A stretch of DNA of 64,000 nucleotides from Acidobacteriota bacterium. GTDB lineage: Bacteria; Acidobacteriota; Thermoanaerobaculia; UBA5066. The notes under the pieces are model-generated. The model searched no databases, had not been told where the DNA came from, and saw nothing but the letters and a program-made list of their open reading frames with translations. The translations under genes were made by a program, and so were the position numbers. Shown in pieces: positions 1 to 8,666 of this stretch. The stretch is taken from NCBI GenBank assembly GCA_016716715.1, contig JADJVE010000005.1, positions 255,449 to 319,448 on the forward strand, in the 5' to 3' direction. How positions within the stretch are numbered: position 1 is the first letter of the stretch; every line of letters begins with the position of its first letter.

Positions 1-2
1 CG

Positions 3-227
3 GACGAGAGCGCGCACAAGGTGCGAGTCCTCTTTCAGAATCCCGGCGGCGAGTTCGAGGAGCTGGCCGCAGACCGGGAGCCCTCCTTCGTGAACCACCC
101 GACGTCCCTGCGCATCGCCGACGTGGACGGCGACGGCCAGCCGGACGTCGTCCTCATGTACCAGTACCTCACCGGCGACGAAACCCGCGCGGGGGGGTTC
201 CGGGTGTTTCGCGGCCTCGGGAAGTGA
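3..227 (+). CDS. FG-GAP/VCBS-repeat protein, C-terminal end only (5' partial)
   Basis: The frame is open from the left edge to TGA at 225-227, so only the last 74 residues are visible. The motif RIADVDGDGQPDVVLM is a calcium-binding DxDGDGxxD loop typical of FG-GAP/VCBS beta-propeller repeats, which form extracellular adhesive or enzyme-associated propellers. A GTG at 21 is in frame but is very unlikely to be the true start, because the frame continues upstream. The role of the whole protein cannot be judged from this fragment. Confidence 0.75.
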   Translation, partial: DESAHKVRVLFQNPGGEFEELAADREPSFVNHPTSLRIADVDGDGQPDVVLMYQYLTGDETRAGGFRVFRGLGK

Positions 228-293
228 GATTCCGGGGGGGCCGGACACTAGTCCTGTAGATATGCGGCCCCAACATAATTTTCGGGATTGGCC

Positions 294-322
294 TTGACAT
301 CGGGGAATTTCACCCCTATCGT
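294..322 (+). promoter_or_regulatory. Sigma70-type promoter for the secreted protein at 506
   Basis: A perfect -35 TTGACA (294-299) is separated by exactly 17 nt from a 4/6 -10 TATCGT (317-322). The spacer contains GGGG-N7-CCCC, a possible operator. Transcription would start near 329 and give a leader of about 175 nt. The 227-505 gap is visibly less GC-rich than the genes and holds no convincing coding region. Confidence 0.6.
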
Positions 323-505
323 CTGCCCAATGTTCGGGAAATCTCTATCCGATTCGATGCTTTTCTCGCTTCCGGTAAAGGGAAGCTTCGCTTCTGAAAA
401 AATTGCGGGAGGTGATTCAATATCGCAGGCGGCGAGAGCCCGGATTTCATTCCTGAAGAACGACGAAATCACCCGTATCAATTGAATTCACTGGTAGGAG
501 AAAAA

Positions 506-2107
506 ATGAAGAAATTTTCCGTTCTGATCGCGCTCGTGCTGCTCGCGGTTGCGGGCACCGGCTACGCGGTCACCTGCTCGTACGACAACGTGCCGGCGGC
601 GACGCTGCTCGTTCCGTACTTCAAGGTTTCCCTCAACGGCGCCACGGACTACCCGATCCCGTCCGGCGGCACCGACACGCTCGTGTCGGTCGTGAACGTG
701 TCGTCGCCCGGCGTCATCGCTCACGTCACGGTCTGGAACAAGTACTCCAAGGCCGTCATCGACTTCAACCTTCCGCTCACCGGCAAGGACACCGTGTCCT
801 TCTCGATGCGCGACATCCTCAACGGCAAGCTGAGCCCGAACCTGCCGCAGTACGACACGACGAAGTACCCCATCGATCCGTGCGGCCTGGTCAACCCCGG
901 CAAGCCGAGCGCGACGTATCAGCCGAGCGTGGGCTGGGGCCAGACCCAGTTCATCCGCTTCTCGCACCCGGAAGCGATCAACCTCACGACGGACGTCATC
1001 CGCTCGATCTCCCAGTACAACCTGACCTCGGTTGACGCCATCGGCGCGCTCTTCCGCCCGACGGTGTGGGATTCGCTCGACGAGTCCGGCGACGTCACGT
1101 CCTGGACCACGTCCAAGGGCGCCAACATCCTCGACGTCGACAACCCGCAGTGCGGCTGGGCCAACGGCACCGACAGCGTCTACAAGGATGCCCTCAGCGG
1201 CTACCTGACGATCGACGTCGTCAACTACTGCACGAACTACTTCCCTGACCAGGCCCAGTTCTACAACGAAGATGCGATCGCGACGATCGGCTGGGGCACG
1301 ACGTACACCCCGAACGTCCTCATCGGCGACATCTTCTTCGTGGACACGGCTGCCAACGGCGGCAACATCTCCGGCGACCCGGCCGTTGCCCTCGAGTTCG
1401 ACTCGCGTCTCCCCTACACGTCCACCACGAAGACCTTCTTCGGCAAGTTCGTCGCCACGACGGCGATCGCGGCTTGCGCGACTGAGGGAACGGTCGGCTG
1501 CGCCGCGGCCCCGTACTTCGCCCCCGCGAGCTTCGTGTTCCCCGGCGACGGCCGCGAGCCGCTCGGCGACCACTACGCCTTCCGCTACCTGGCCGACTCG
1601 GCCGCTGGCCTCCAGTCCTGGATCCAGGTCTGGCGCAGCGACCTCTACGGCGGCACCGCTGTGAACCTCTGTGGCTGGGCGAACCCCGCCGGCAACAAGG
1701 GCGCCGCGGGCACCGGCTTCTATGACGCCATCCACCAGGTCGGCGTTCTCGCGTACGACGCCGACGAGAACCTCTTCGGCGGCGTGGGCATCCCGCCCGG
1801 CCCGTCCGGTCAGCCGGCCGGCACGACCTCGAACACGTACATCTTCCTCGAGTCGCAGCGCATCAACCTCGCCGCGACGGCCGACTGGAACCCCGCTGGG
1901 TTCAAGTTCGGTTGGGTCGACCTGACGCTCCGTGGCGCGACGATGACGGGCGCTGCGGCCAACTCGGGCCTCTACAACATGGGTTGGGTTGGTGTTCAGC
2001 ACACCGCGCCTGGCGCCTTCATCAGCGTCGGCCACGCGGCTGCGAACCTCGACAACCAGTTCCAGTGCCGGCCCTCCATCGGCCAGGGCACCGGTACCCA
2101 GAACTGA
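506..2107 (+). CDS. Secreted protein of unknown function, probably abundant envelope protein
   Basis: A 533-residue protein begins with a clear Sec signal peptide (MKKFSVLIALVLLAVAGTGYA, cleavage near residue 22). The ATG at 506 is chosen over the in-frame TTG at 482 because GGTAGGAG lies just before it and the signal peptide starts there. The mature part is rich in Thr, Asn, Gly and aromatic residues with scattered cysteines, suggesting a disulfide-bonded beta-rich extracellular protein. No catalytic motif was recognised. It is monocistronic: a consensus promoter with a long leader lies upstream and a strong intrinsic terminator immediately downstream. That arrangement suggests high expression, possibly as a surface-layer or matrix component, which is inference only. 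Confidence 0.85.
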   Translation: MKKFSVLIALVLLAVAGTGYAVTCSYDNVPAATLLVPYFKVSLNGATDYPIPSGGTDTLVSVVNVSSPGVIAHVTVWNKYSKAVIDFNLPLTGKDTVSFSMRDILNGKLSPNLPQYDTTKYPIDPCGLVNPGKPSATYQPSVGWGQTQFIRFSHPEAINLTTDVIRSISQYNLTSVDAIGALFRPTVWDSLDESGDVTSWTTSKGANILDVDNPQCGWANGTDSVYKDALSGYLTIDVVNYCTNYFPDQAQFYNEDAIATIGWGTTYTPNVLIGDIFFVDTAANGGNISGDPAVALEFDSRLPYTSTTKTFFGKFVATTAIAACATEGTVGCAAAPYFAPASFVFPGDGREPLGDHYAFRYLADSAAGLQSWIQVWRSDLYGGTAVNLCGWANPAGNKGAAGTGFYDAIHQVGVLAYDADENLFGGVGIPPGPSGQPAGTTSNTYIFLESQRINLAATADWNPAGFKFGWVDLTLRGATMTGAAANSGLYNMGWVGVQHTAPGAFISVGHAAANLDNQFQCRPSIGQGTGTQN

Positions 2108-2126
2108 TTTCCTGACGTCTCAGGAG

Positions 2127-2158
2127 AGCGGGCGGCTTCGGCCGCCCGCTTTTTTTTT
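2127..2158 (+). terminator. Intrinsic terminator after the secreted protein
   Basis: A perfect 10-bp stem (2127-2136 with 2141-2150, AGCGGGCGGC) is closed by the stable tetraloop TTCG and followed by eight Ts (2151-2158). It lies 20 nt after the stop codon at 2107. Confidence 0.93.
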
Positions 2159-2239
2159 CGTGAGGACGGGGTGAAAGATCGGTCCGGGCCGCCGCACTTC
2201 CTCTCGTAGGCGGAGCCAATCGCCTGTGATTGCTGTGTC

Positions 2240-2269
2240 TGGACAAGCCGGGACTCAGCGAGATACGAT
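2240..2269 (+). promoter_or_regulatory. Candidate promoter for the PKD surface protein
   Basis: TGGACA (2240-2245, 5/6 to the -35 consensus), an 18-nt spacer and TACGAT (2264-2269, 4/6 to the -10 consensus) lie about 75 nt before the ATG at 2346. It sits beyond the upstream terminator, as expected for a new transcription unit. Confidence 0.4.
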
Positions 2270-2345
2270 CCGTATGTCGTTCCCTGTCAGCTCCTTGCCC
2301 GGGAAGGAGCCCCATCCGAACAACGCGCGGCGGAACCAAAACCAC

Positions 2346-4778
2346 ATGAACTTTCCAACGGCCAGTCAGCGCCTCGCGCCTCTCCGGCGCGCGGCATTCG
2401 CCATTGCCCTTCTCGGGCTCGCCGGGATCACCCTCCGGGTCGACGCCCAGGGCTGCTCCGTCCTTGCGCCCACCGACTTCGAGCCGAATCCGCCGGGGCC
2501 GGCGGGCGCGCGCCCGGGGTCGCTTTCGGCCGCATACAACAACAACCTCTCGCTCTACCGGGCGGGCGCGGGCGGGCCGTGGCGGCTGCTGCTGCAGGAG
2601 TCCTTCGGGTACTCGGTCCTCGACCTCTCGAACCCCGCGAACCCGACGGTCATCCGCTGGGACGACCTGCGCTACACCCCCACGCCCGACTCGAATCCGA
2701 TCCCGCAGCACGGCGACGGGCAGAGCTACATCCAGACAGTCGCGGTGTCGCCCGACGGGGTCCGCGCGGCATTCTCGGTGAGCGGCCCGGCGGAGCCCGA
2801 CTGGCACACGATGGTCGGGCGCGCCGACCCCAACAACGGCTTCGGCATCTGGGGCGACTTCGGCAACTCGCGCGCCTCCGGCACGGTCGTCCAGCAGGTC
2901 GGGTCGCGCTACATCGCCTACTCGACTCTCGGGACCGCGGCGGCCTCCGCGGCCGACGTCACGACGCTTCCGACCGCGCTCGGGTCGCTGAACGTCCCCT
3001 ACGAGACGACGAACTGGCCGGCCGGCACCGGACTCGGCCTCGCGGGCGGGTTCCTGTACTACATCGCGGGGAGCGCGATCCAGGTCATCGACGCTTCGAT
3101 CCCCGGCCCCGTGGGAAACATCACCTCCGGCTACCCGAAGCTGACGATCACGAGCGCGATGGTTCCCGACTTCGGGGGGCGGACGCCGCAGTACGTCTCG
3201 GGCGCCGTCGACCCGGCGAACGCGAACAAGCTGTGGCTCCTCGTGGCGCTCGGGCCGATCCTCGGCCAGGAGAACTCGCCGAGCTACGGCCTCGTCTCGG
3301 TCACGCGGGACGGCGGCCCACTCCCGAACCCCGTGTCCGCGGGCGCCGCCTACCGCATTCCCGCGGTCGCGGGCGAGACCTGGGTGAACGTCGGCCCGGC
3401 CTCCTCCCTCGTCGTGAAGAACGGCACGCTCTACGCGCTCATGTGGTCCAACCGCCGGGCGCCGAGCTACCGGTTCGGCATGTTCTCGACGACGGTGGCG
3501 GCGTGGGCGACGGCCTCGACCACGGCGAGCACGTCTGTCGTGAACAACCCGAATTTCAGCGTCGGGTCGACCATGGGCTTCGTCGACGGGCCCGGAAACA
3601 CGCTCTACGGCTACGCCGCGTCCGGCGACGCCTGGGTCGTCCCGTTCTCGTGCGCCTCGCCCGACACGCCCGCGTCGTCCAGCCTGACGGTTGTGAACGA
3701 CAGCGCGGGCGGCGCCGCGGTCGCGGATGGAGGCACCGTCTTCGTCGGCGACCAGCTCACGATCGTCCCGTCCGTCGTCCCGCAGCCGGCGTCGAGGCCC
3801 CTCACCTCGTGGAGCTTCGATTTCGACTTCCATGGCAGCGCGGTCGAGGACGCCGGGACTTCTCCCCGCATCAAGAACCCCGACCAAAGCATGGCCGTAA
3901 ACGGCCCGACGCCTCCCGCGCAGAACATCCTCGTCGGGCCCTGCGACCCGATGGGCGTTCCGGCAGGCGTTCCGTCGACCGGCGTGGGCTGCTGGACGTC
4001 GGTCCAGGGAAACTCCGCCTCGGCGGGCGGGACTCCGGACTTCGGGCCCGATCCTCAGGGCGTCGGCAACACCAAGGCTCTGAAGATTGCCTTCGAAGCC
4101 ACGAACTCGCTGGGCATCTCGAACACGGCCGTCTTCACCGTGAACTGGAAGATCCCCGCGACGCGCGTCGCGTCCACGCAGGTCCTCTCGGGCCAGCCGC
4201 TCTTGAGCGCCTCGGACGGCCATCCGATCAGCTACAAGTGGTATTTCGGAACGGCGCCGAACAACCTGCTCGTGGCCGGGGCGCCCACGCCATGCACCGG
4301 GCCGACTTGCGTGCCGACCTCGGGCACGTCGTACTACTGGCTCACGGCCACGTACGCGAACGGCTTCTCGACGCCCGACTACGTCGCCGGCACCACGCCG
4401 GGCCTGCCGTTCACGGTGACTAACTTCGTTCCCGTCTTCACGGTGAACGGCGCGTCGACGGGACCGATCACCGCGTACACGTTCCAGACGCTCCTGATCC
4501 AGAACAACTCGCAGCGCGGCTCCGGGATCACGGCGACGTACCAGTCCTCGCTCTGCGTCGCGCCGTGTGCGGACAACTTCGTGGCTCTATCCGGCATGCC
4601 GGACAGCGCGGGCGCCTCGACCGCGATCGCCGTCCCGACAACCCCCGGAAGCTACGTCCTCAAGATCCGGGCGAACTACACGGGGGCGCCAGCGGGTCGG
4701 CGACGTGGCCCGACCCGGCCACGACCCCGAGCGGTTTCCCGATCACCGTCAGCAACGCGCCCCCGCCGGTCAACGTGA
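2346..4778 (+). CDS. Large secreted PKD-type surface protein, N-terminal part (frameshifted)
   Basis: The ATG at 2346 opens a Sec signal peptide (core FAIALLGLAGITLRVDAQG) followed by about 750 residues rich in Gly, Thr, Ser and Pro. The first 430 or so residues contain repeated units of about 50 residues resembling a propeller or outer-surface scaffold; no active-site motif was seen. The frame is open further upstream to 2226, but that stretch lacks a signal-peptide-like start. After residue ~779 (NYTG) the reading turns into Arg/Pro-rich shadow sequence and stops at 4778. The proper continuation is in the +2 frame from 4682. One extra G in the G5 run at 4682-4686 would join the parts into one protein of roughly 1,680 residues. 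Either this is an indel error or the gene is disrupted. Confidence 0.75.
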   Translation: MNFPTASQRLAPLRRAAFAIALLGLAGITLRVDAQGCSVLAPTDFEPNPPGPAGARPGSLSAAYNNNLSLYRAGAGGPWRLLLQESFGYSVLDLSNPANPTVIRWDDLRYTPTPDSNPIPQHGDGQSYIQTVAVSPDGVRAAFSVSGPAEPDWHTMVGRADPNNGFGIWGDFGNSRASGTVVQQVGSRYIAYSTLGTAAASAADVTTLPTALGSLNVPYETTNWPAGTGLGLAGGFLYYIAGSAIQVIDASIPGPVGNITSGYPKLTITSAMVPDFGGRTPQYVSGAVDPANANKLWLLVALGPILGQENSPSYGLVSVTRDGGPLPNPVSAGAAYRIPAVAGETWVNVGPASSLVVKNGTLYALMWSNRRAPSYRFGMFSTTVAAWATASTTASTSVVNNPNFSVGSTMGFVDGPGNTLYGYAASGDAWVVPFSCASPDTPASSSLTVVNDSAGGAAVADGGTVFVGDQLTIVPSVVPQPASRPLTSWSFDFDFHGSAVEDAGTSPRIKNPDQSMAVNGPTPPAQNILVGPCDPMGVPAGVPSTGVGCWTSVQGNSASAGGTPDFGPDPQGVGNTKALKIAFEATNSLGISNTAVFTVNWKIPATRVASTQVLSGQPLLSASDGHPISYKWYFGTAPNNLLVAGAPTPCTGPTCVPTSGTSYYWLTATYANGFSTPDYVAGTTPGLPFTVTNFVPVFTVNGASTGPITAYTFQTLLIQNNSQRGSGITATYQSSLCVAPCADNFVALSGMPDSAGASTAIAVPTTPGSYVLKIRANYTGAPAGRRRGPTRPRPRAVSRSPSATRPRRST

Positions 4779-7384
4779 CGGCCAGCGCCAATCCGACAAT
4801 CGTGGATCGGGGCCAGACAGTCACCCTCGCATGCTCGGCGACTGGCGGAACGGGCACCGGATATTCCTACGAGTGGGCGGGCACGGTGGGCGGGCCGTTC
4901 AGCACCCAGCAGAACTTCTCGTTCACGGCTTCGAATAATTCGCCCCAGGACGTCACGAGCACCTACTACTGTACGGTGAGGGACAGCGCCGGCACCCAGG
5001 GGTTCAATTCAGCCAGCGTGACGGTACGAAAGGCCCCGGCCTCCTCTCCCATCTCCGTGAACGCGTACGCGAACCCGAACCCCGCGAACGTCGGCAACCA
5101 GGTGACCCTCACGTGCCTGGCGACCGGAGGGAACGGGTCGTACAACTACGCGTGGTACGGCCCGACGGGCGGCAGCTTCAGCTCGCAGCAGGTCTTCACG
5201 TTCACGGCGTCGAACGGCTCGTCGTCCGACGTTCAGACCACGTACACGTGCAGCGTCTCGGATAGCGCCGGGGCGAGCGGCTCGAACATCGTCACCCACG
5301 TCGTGCGCGCCAGCGGTCCGCCGGCGCCGGCTTGCACGGCGGTGGACTACACGCTCAGGGACTACCTCTCGCAGCAGACGATCGTTCCGGTGGGCTCGGG
5401 CCAGTTCAGCGCCTACCAGGTCAGCGTGGGGCAGGTGCTCCAGTTCGTGCCGACGGTGTCGACGTTCACGACGTACAGCTGGACCTTCGGCGACGGCAGC
5501 ACGTCGACACAGCAGGCGCCGCAGTACGCCTACCAGACCGGGGGCACGCGCAACGCCGTGCTGACCGCCTCGGGCGGCCTCGCGTGCACCGTTCCCGCGT
5601 CCTATACCCTCATCGTGTCCGGTCCGACCGGGAACTTCTCGGCCGCGTACGAGGACGCCTCGGCGATCACCTACTCCAACGTGACGGCGTTCAAGAACAT
5701 CGTCTTCACGGCGTACGACGCGCCCGGAGCCGTGGACGCCTATTCGTGGGACTTCGGCGACAACACGGCGCACGCGACGGGCCAGACGCCGCCGCCGCAC
5801 GCGTTCGCTCCGGGCACGTGGACGGTCACGCTCACGGTCACGAAAGGCGCGGCGAGCGTCAACCAGACGCTCGTCCTCACGGTCATCCCGCCGCCCGAGC
5901 CCCCGAGGTGGATCGTGCCGGGCATGGCCAACTCGACGTCCGCGTTGACGGGAGCGCACTGGCAGTCCGACGTCACGATCTTCAATCCACATCCGACCAT
6001 CCCCGCGACCTACTCCGTCGCGTTCCTCGACGCGACGAACCCCTACGCGCCGCTGAGCTTCAAGCAGCTCGTCGTCCCGCCGCTCAACTCGCTCGGGTCC
6101 CCGAACCTTCTGGGTGACTTCTTCGGCCAGCCCAACGGCGCCTACGGCTCGTTCATGGTGCGCGGCGACGTCGCGCCGCTCGCGCCGGTCATCACGGCCC
6201 GCACGTTCAACAACGGCGATCCCGCGAAGGGCACGTTCGGCCTCTCGGTGCCCCCGGCCTCGGCCGCGGGCGGCGTGTCGGCGCAGGCGTCCGCAGCCGC
6301 TTCGGTCCTGATCGGTCTCAAGCAGAACGCCGCGGCGTACACGAACATCGGCATCGTGAACCTCAAGAACGACTCGGCGAAGGTCCGGCTCAACTTCTTC
6401 GACGGCACGTCGGCGGCGTTCCTCGGCACGAAGGACGTCGACCTCGCGGCCTATCAGTCGACCCAGATCTCCCGCGCCCTCGAAGCCGCCGGCTACGCCG
6501 GAACGAGCGACCTCTACACCGTGAAGGTCACGATCCTGGAGGGGACCGCCGTCTACCCGTACGCGACGGTCATCGACCTCAATTCGACCGATCCGGTCGT
6601 CGTGACGCCTACCGATGCGCCTTCGAACTCCTACCGCGTGCCGGGCATCATTCGGCTGACCGGCGCGAACGGCGAGAAGTGGCGCAGCCGGGTGACGCTC
6701 TCGAACCCGTCGACCACGTCGCGCAAGGTCCACATGGTGTTCTCGTACATCGCGTGCAACACGAACGGCTGCTCGAGCCTGAACAGCACCCAGGGCGACG
6801 TCCTGATGACGCCGGGACAGACGCAGCAGTGGGACGACTTCGTCAAGGTCTGGCTCACCGTCAAGGGCTTCATCCCCGTGGACGACGGGACGAGCTACGC
6901 GAGCTCGTTCCTCGACGTCTCGCCGGCGGCCGGCGACGCGAACCAGGATCCAGTCGTCGTCCTCGGCGAGACGTACAACGACACGCTGGCCGGCCACGTC
7001 GGTCTTCAGATTCCGGGCTACACGCCGCTCGACGGCGCGAGCCGGGTGGGCGCGTACAAGCGCCTCGCCCTGACGGGCCTCGCCTCGACCGCCGGGTACC
7101 GGACGAACCTCGCGCTCTTCGCCGTGGCGGGGTCCTCCGCCCGGTGGGTCAACGTTCACGTGTACGCGCCGGGCGGCGCGAGCCTCCGCGACATCCCCGT
7201 CTACGTCGACGGCTTCGTCCAGCTCTCCAGCGGAACGCTCTTCGGCGGCCTCGCCGGCGACCTCTCGCGGTTGTCGGTCGTCGTCGACAACATCGACGAC
7301 GGGCTCACGGTGGCGGGCTACGCGACGATCATCGACAACACGTCGGGTGACGCCACGTTCGTGAAGGCGACGCCCGTCCCCTGA
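4682..7384 (+). CDS. Large secreted PKD-type surface protein, C-terminal part (frameshifted)
   Basis: This is the continuation of the protein that starts at 2346, in a different frame. The open frame extends back to 4565, but that part is a shadow. It carries two Ig-like repeats (VTLACSATGGTG, VTLTCLATGGNG), then two PKD domains with the signatures YSWTFGDGS and YSWDFGDN. The C-terminal half has repeated beta modules beginning WIVPGMANS, YRVPGIIRLTG and ALTGLASTAGY, each followed by an 'xxxLxxFNP/SNP'-like strand. Similar modules are common in large Acidobacteriota surface proteins (recollection, not searched). PKD domains usually mediate protein or polysaccharide contacts outside the cell. 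It ends just before an intrinsic terminator. Confidence 0.75.
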   Translation, partial: GGASGSATWPDPATTPSGFPITVSNAPPPVNVTASANPTIVDRGQTVTLACSATGGTGTGYSYEWAGTVGGPFSTQQNFSFTASNNSPQDVTSTYYCTVRDSAGTQGFNSASVTVRKAPASSPISVNAYANPNPANVGNQVTLTCLATGGNGSYNYAWYGPTGGSFSSQQVFTFTASNGSSSDVQTTYTCSVSDSAGASGSNIVTHVVRASGPPAPACTAVDYTLRDYLSQQTIVPVGSGQFSAYQVSVGQVLQFVPTVSTFTTYSWTFGDGSTSTQQAPQYAYQTGGTRNAVLTASGGLACTVPASYTLIVSGPTGNFSAAYEDASAITYSNVTAFKNIVFTAYDAPGAVDAYSWDFGDNTAHATGQTPPPHAFAPGTWTVTLTVTKGAASVNQTLVLTVIPPPEPPRWIVPGMANSTSALTGAHWQSDVTIFNPHPTIPATYSVAFLDATNPYAPLSFKQLVVPPLNSLGSPNLLGDFFGQPNGAYGSFMVRGDVAPLAPVITARTFNNGDPAKGTFGLSVPPASAAGGVSAQASAAASVLIGLKQNAAAYTNIGIVNLKNDSAKVRLNFFDGTSAAFLGTKDVDLAAYQSTQISRALEAAGYAGTSDLYTVKVTILEGTAVYPYATVIDLNSTDPVVVTPTDAPSNSYRVPGIIRLTGANGEKWRSRVTLSNPSTTSRKVHMVFSYIACNTNGCSSLNSTQGDVLMTPGQTQQWDDFVKVWLTVKGFIPVDDGTSYASSFLDVSPAAGDANQDPVVVLGETYNDTLAGHVGLQIPGYTPLDGASRVGAYKRLALTGLASTAGYRTNLALFAVAGSSARWVNVHVYAPGGASLRDIPVYVDGFVQLSSGTLFGGLAGDLSRLSVVVDNIDDGLTVAGYATIIDNTSGDATFVKATPVP

Positions 7385-7411
7385 CCTGACCTCGCGACAC
7401 GCTCTCGAAAC

Positions 7412-7445
7412 CGGCCCGGACCCCGCGTCCGGGCCGTTCTTTTTC
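7412..7445 (+). terminator. Intrinsic terminator after the PKD protein
   Basis: A perfect 9-bp stem (CGGCCCGGA at 7412-7420 with TCCGGGCCG at 7428-7436) with a 7-nt loop is followed by TTCTTTTTC. It lies 28 nt after the stop at 7384 and separates the surface protein from the glycan locus. Confidence 0.88.
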
Positions 7446-7487
7446 GGGGCCGCGCGAGCCGCAGGGCGGATAACATCCCCGAGACCC

Positions 7488-8666
7488 ATGCCCGAGACGC
7501 CGGCGACGTATTCCTTCTCGAACCTCTCGAAGGTCTACCGGATCTACGAGGCTCCGCGCGACCGGCTCGTCGAGGCCCTCACGGGCCGGCCGCGGCACGC
7601 CGAGGTGCACGCACTGCGGGGCGTCTCGGCTTCGATCGCGAAGGGCGCGGTCCTCGGCGTCGTCGGCGAGAACGGATCCGGGAAGAGCACGCTCTTCAAG
7701 ATCCTCGCGGGCACCACGGCCGCCACGTCCGGCTCCGTGAGCATCCCGGGGCGGATCGCGTCGATCCTCGAGCTGGGCTCGTCCTTCCACCCGGAGGACA
7801 CGGGCCGGCGGAACGTGATCCTCCAGGCCGCGCTCGCGGGCCTCTCGCGCGAAGAGGTCGCCGCGGCGCTGCCCGAGATCGAGGAGTTCGCCGAGCTCGG
7901 CGACTTCTTCGACCGCCCCGTGAAGACGTACTCGTCGGGCATGCAGATGCGCCTCGCGTTCTCCGTGGCGACCGCGGTGCTGCCGGACGTGATCCTCCTC
8001 GACGAGGCGCTCGCCGTGGGCGACGGACGCTTCCAGAAGAAGTGCGTGGACCGGATCTTCGAGCTCAAGGCGTCCGGGAAGACGATCTTCTTCTGCAGCC
8101 ACGCCATGTACTTCATCTCGACGCTGTGCGACCGCGCGATCTGGCTGAACGCGGGAAGCGTGGCCGCGGAGGGAGACGCGCAAAGCGTCGTCCTCGCGTA
8201 CGAACGGTTTCTTGCCCGCAAGGACGCCCCCTCCGCCCATCACCCGCACCCGCCCGCCGATTCGAAGGGGCGCATCACCGGCTTCACGCTGGTCGGCGCG
8301 GACGGGCGCGAGATGGAGGAGTTCCGGCCGAACGAGCCGTGGATCGCCGAGATCGCGTTCGAGGGCGACACGCCCGAGCGGCTCATGCAGGTGCACCTCG
8401 GCGTCGCGACGCTCGACAACGTGGAGCTGTTCACGGCCGAGTCCAAGACGGACGGCGCCGGCCCCTTCGGAGGCCGGGCGCGGCACAAGGTCCGGGTCCG
8501 GATCGACGAGCTCCCGCTCTGGAAGGGGGAGTTCGTCGCGACCGTGTTCCTCGGCGACGAGAAGGCGCTCGCGCTCTACGACTCGCGGAGCCGCACGTTC
8601 CGTGTCGAGTCGGACACGTGGCGCAACGGGCTCATGCGGCCCCCGCTCGCGTGGGAATCGCTGTGA
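7488..8666 (+). CDS. Wzt-like polysaccharide ABC transporter ATP-binding protein
   Basis: The 392-residue protein couples ATP hydrolysis to export of a lipid-linked polysaccharide across the inner membrane. The N-terminal nucleotide-binding domain has Walker A GENGSGKST (residues 60-68), the signature YSSGMQMRLAF and Walker B VILLDEAL, with the short spacing typical of the Wzt/TagH/KpsT group. Residues ~260-392 form a separate beta-rich domain, as in Wzt proteins that recognise the modified end of the O-chain. The expected Wzm-type permease is not next to it and none is seen in the window. Its stop overlaps the next gene's start (GTGA), so it is translationally coupled to the glycosyltransferase. 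A TAACAT -10-like element lies 11 nt before the ATG. Confidence 0.88.
   Translation: MPETPATYSFSNLSKVYRIYEAPRDRLVEALTGRPRHAEVHALRGVSASIAKGAVLGVVGENGSGKSTLFKILAGTTAATSGSVSIPGRIASILELGSSFHPEDTGRRNVILQAALAGLSREEVAAALPEIEEFAELGDFFDRPVKTYSSGMQMRLAFSVATAVLPDVILLDEALAVGDGRFQKKCVDRIFELKASGKTIFFCSHAMYFISTLCDRAIWLNAGSVAAEGDAQSVVLAYERFLARKDAPSAHHPHPPADSKGRITGFTLVGADGREMEEFRPNEPWIAEIAFEGDTPERLMQVHLGVATLDNVELFTAESKTDGAGPFGGRARHKVRVRIDELPLWKGEFVATVFLGDEKALALYDSRSRTFRVESDTWRNGLMRPPLAWESL

Noticed and set aside
248..485. Two short overlapping ORFs before the 506 gene
   Set aside because: They lie over the consensus promoter and leader, have no RBS and no protein-like pattern.
488..2035. Minus-strand 515-residue ORF
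   Set aside because: Arg/Val/Glu-rich shadow of the 506-2107 secreted protein; no RBS or family features.
2022..7489. Large minus-strand ORFs of 733 and 826 residues
   Set aside because: Mirror-frame shadows of the PKD protein; extreme Arg/Asp/Val content and no motifs.
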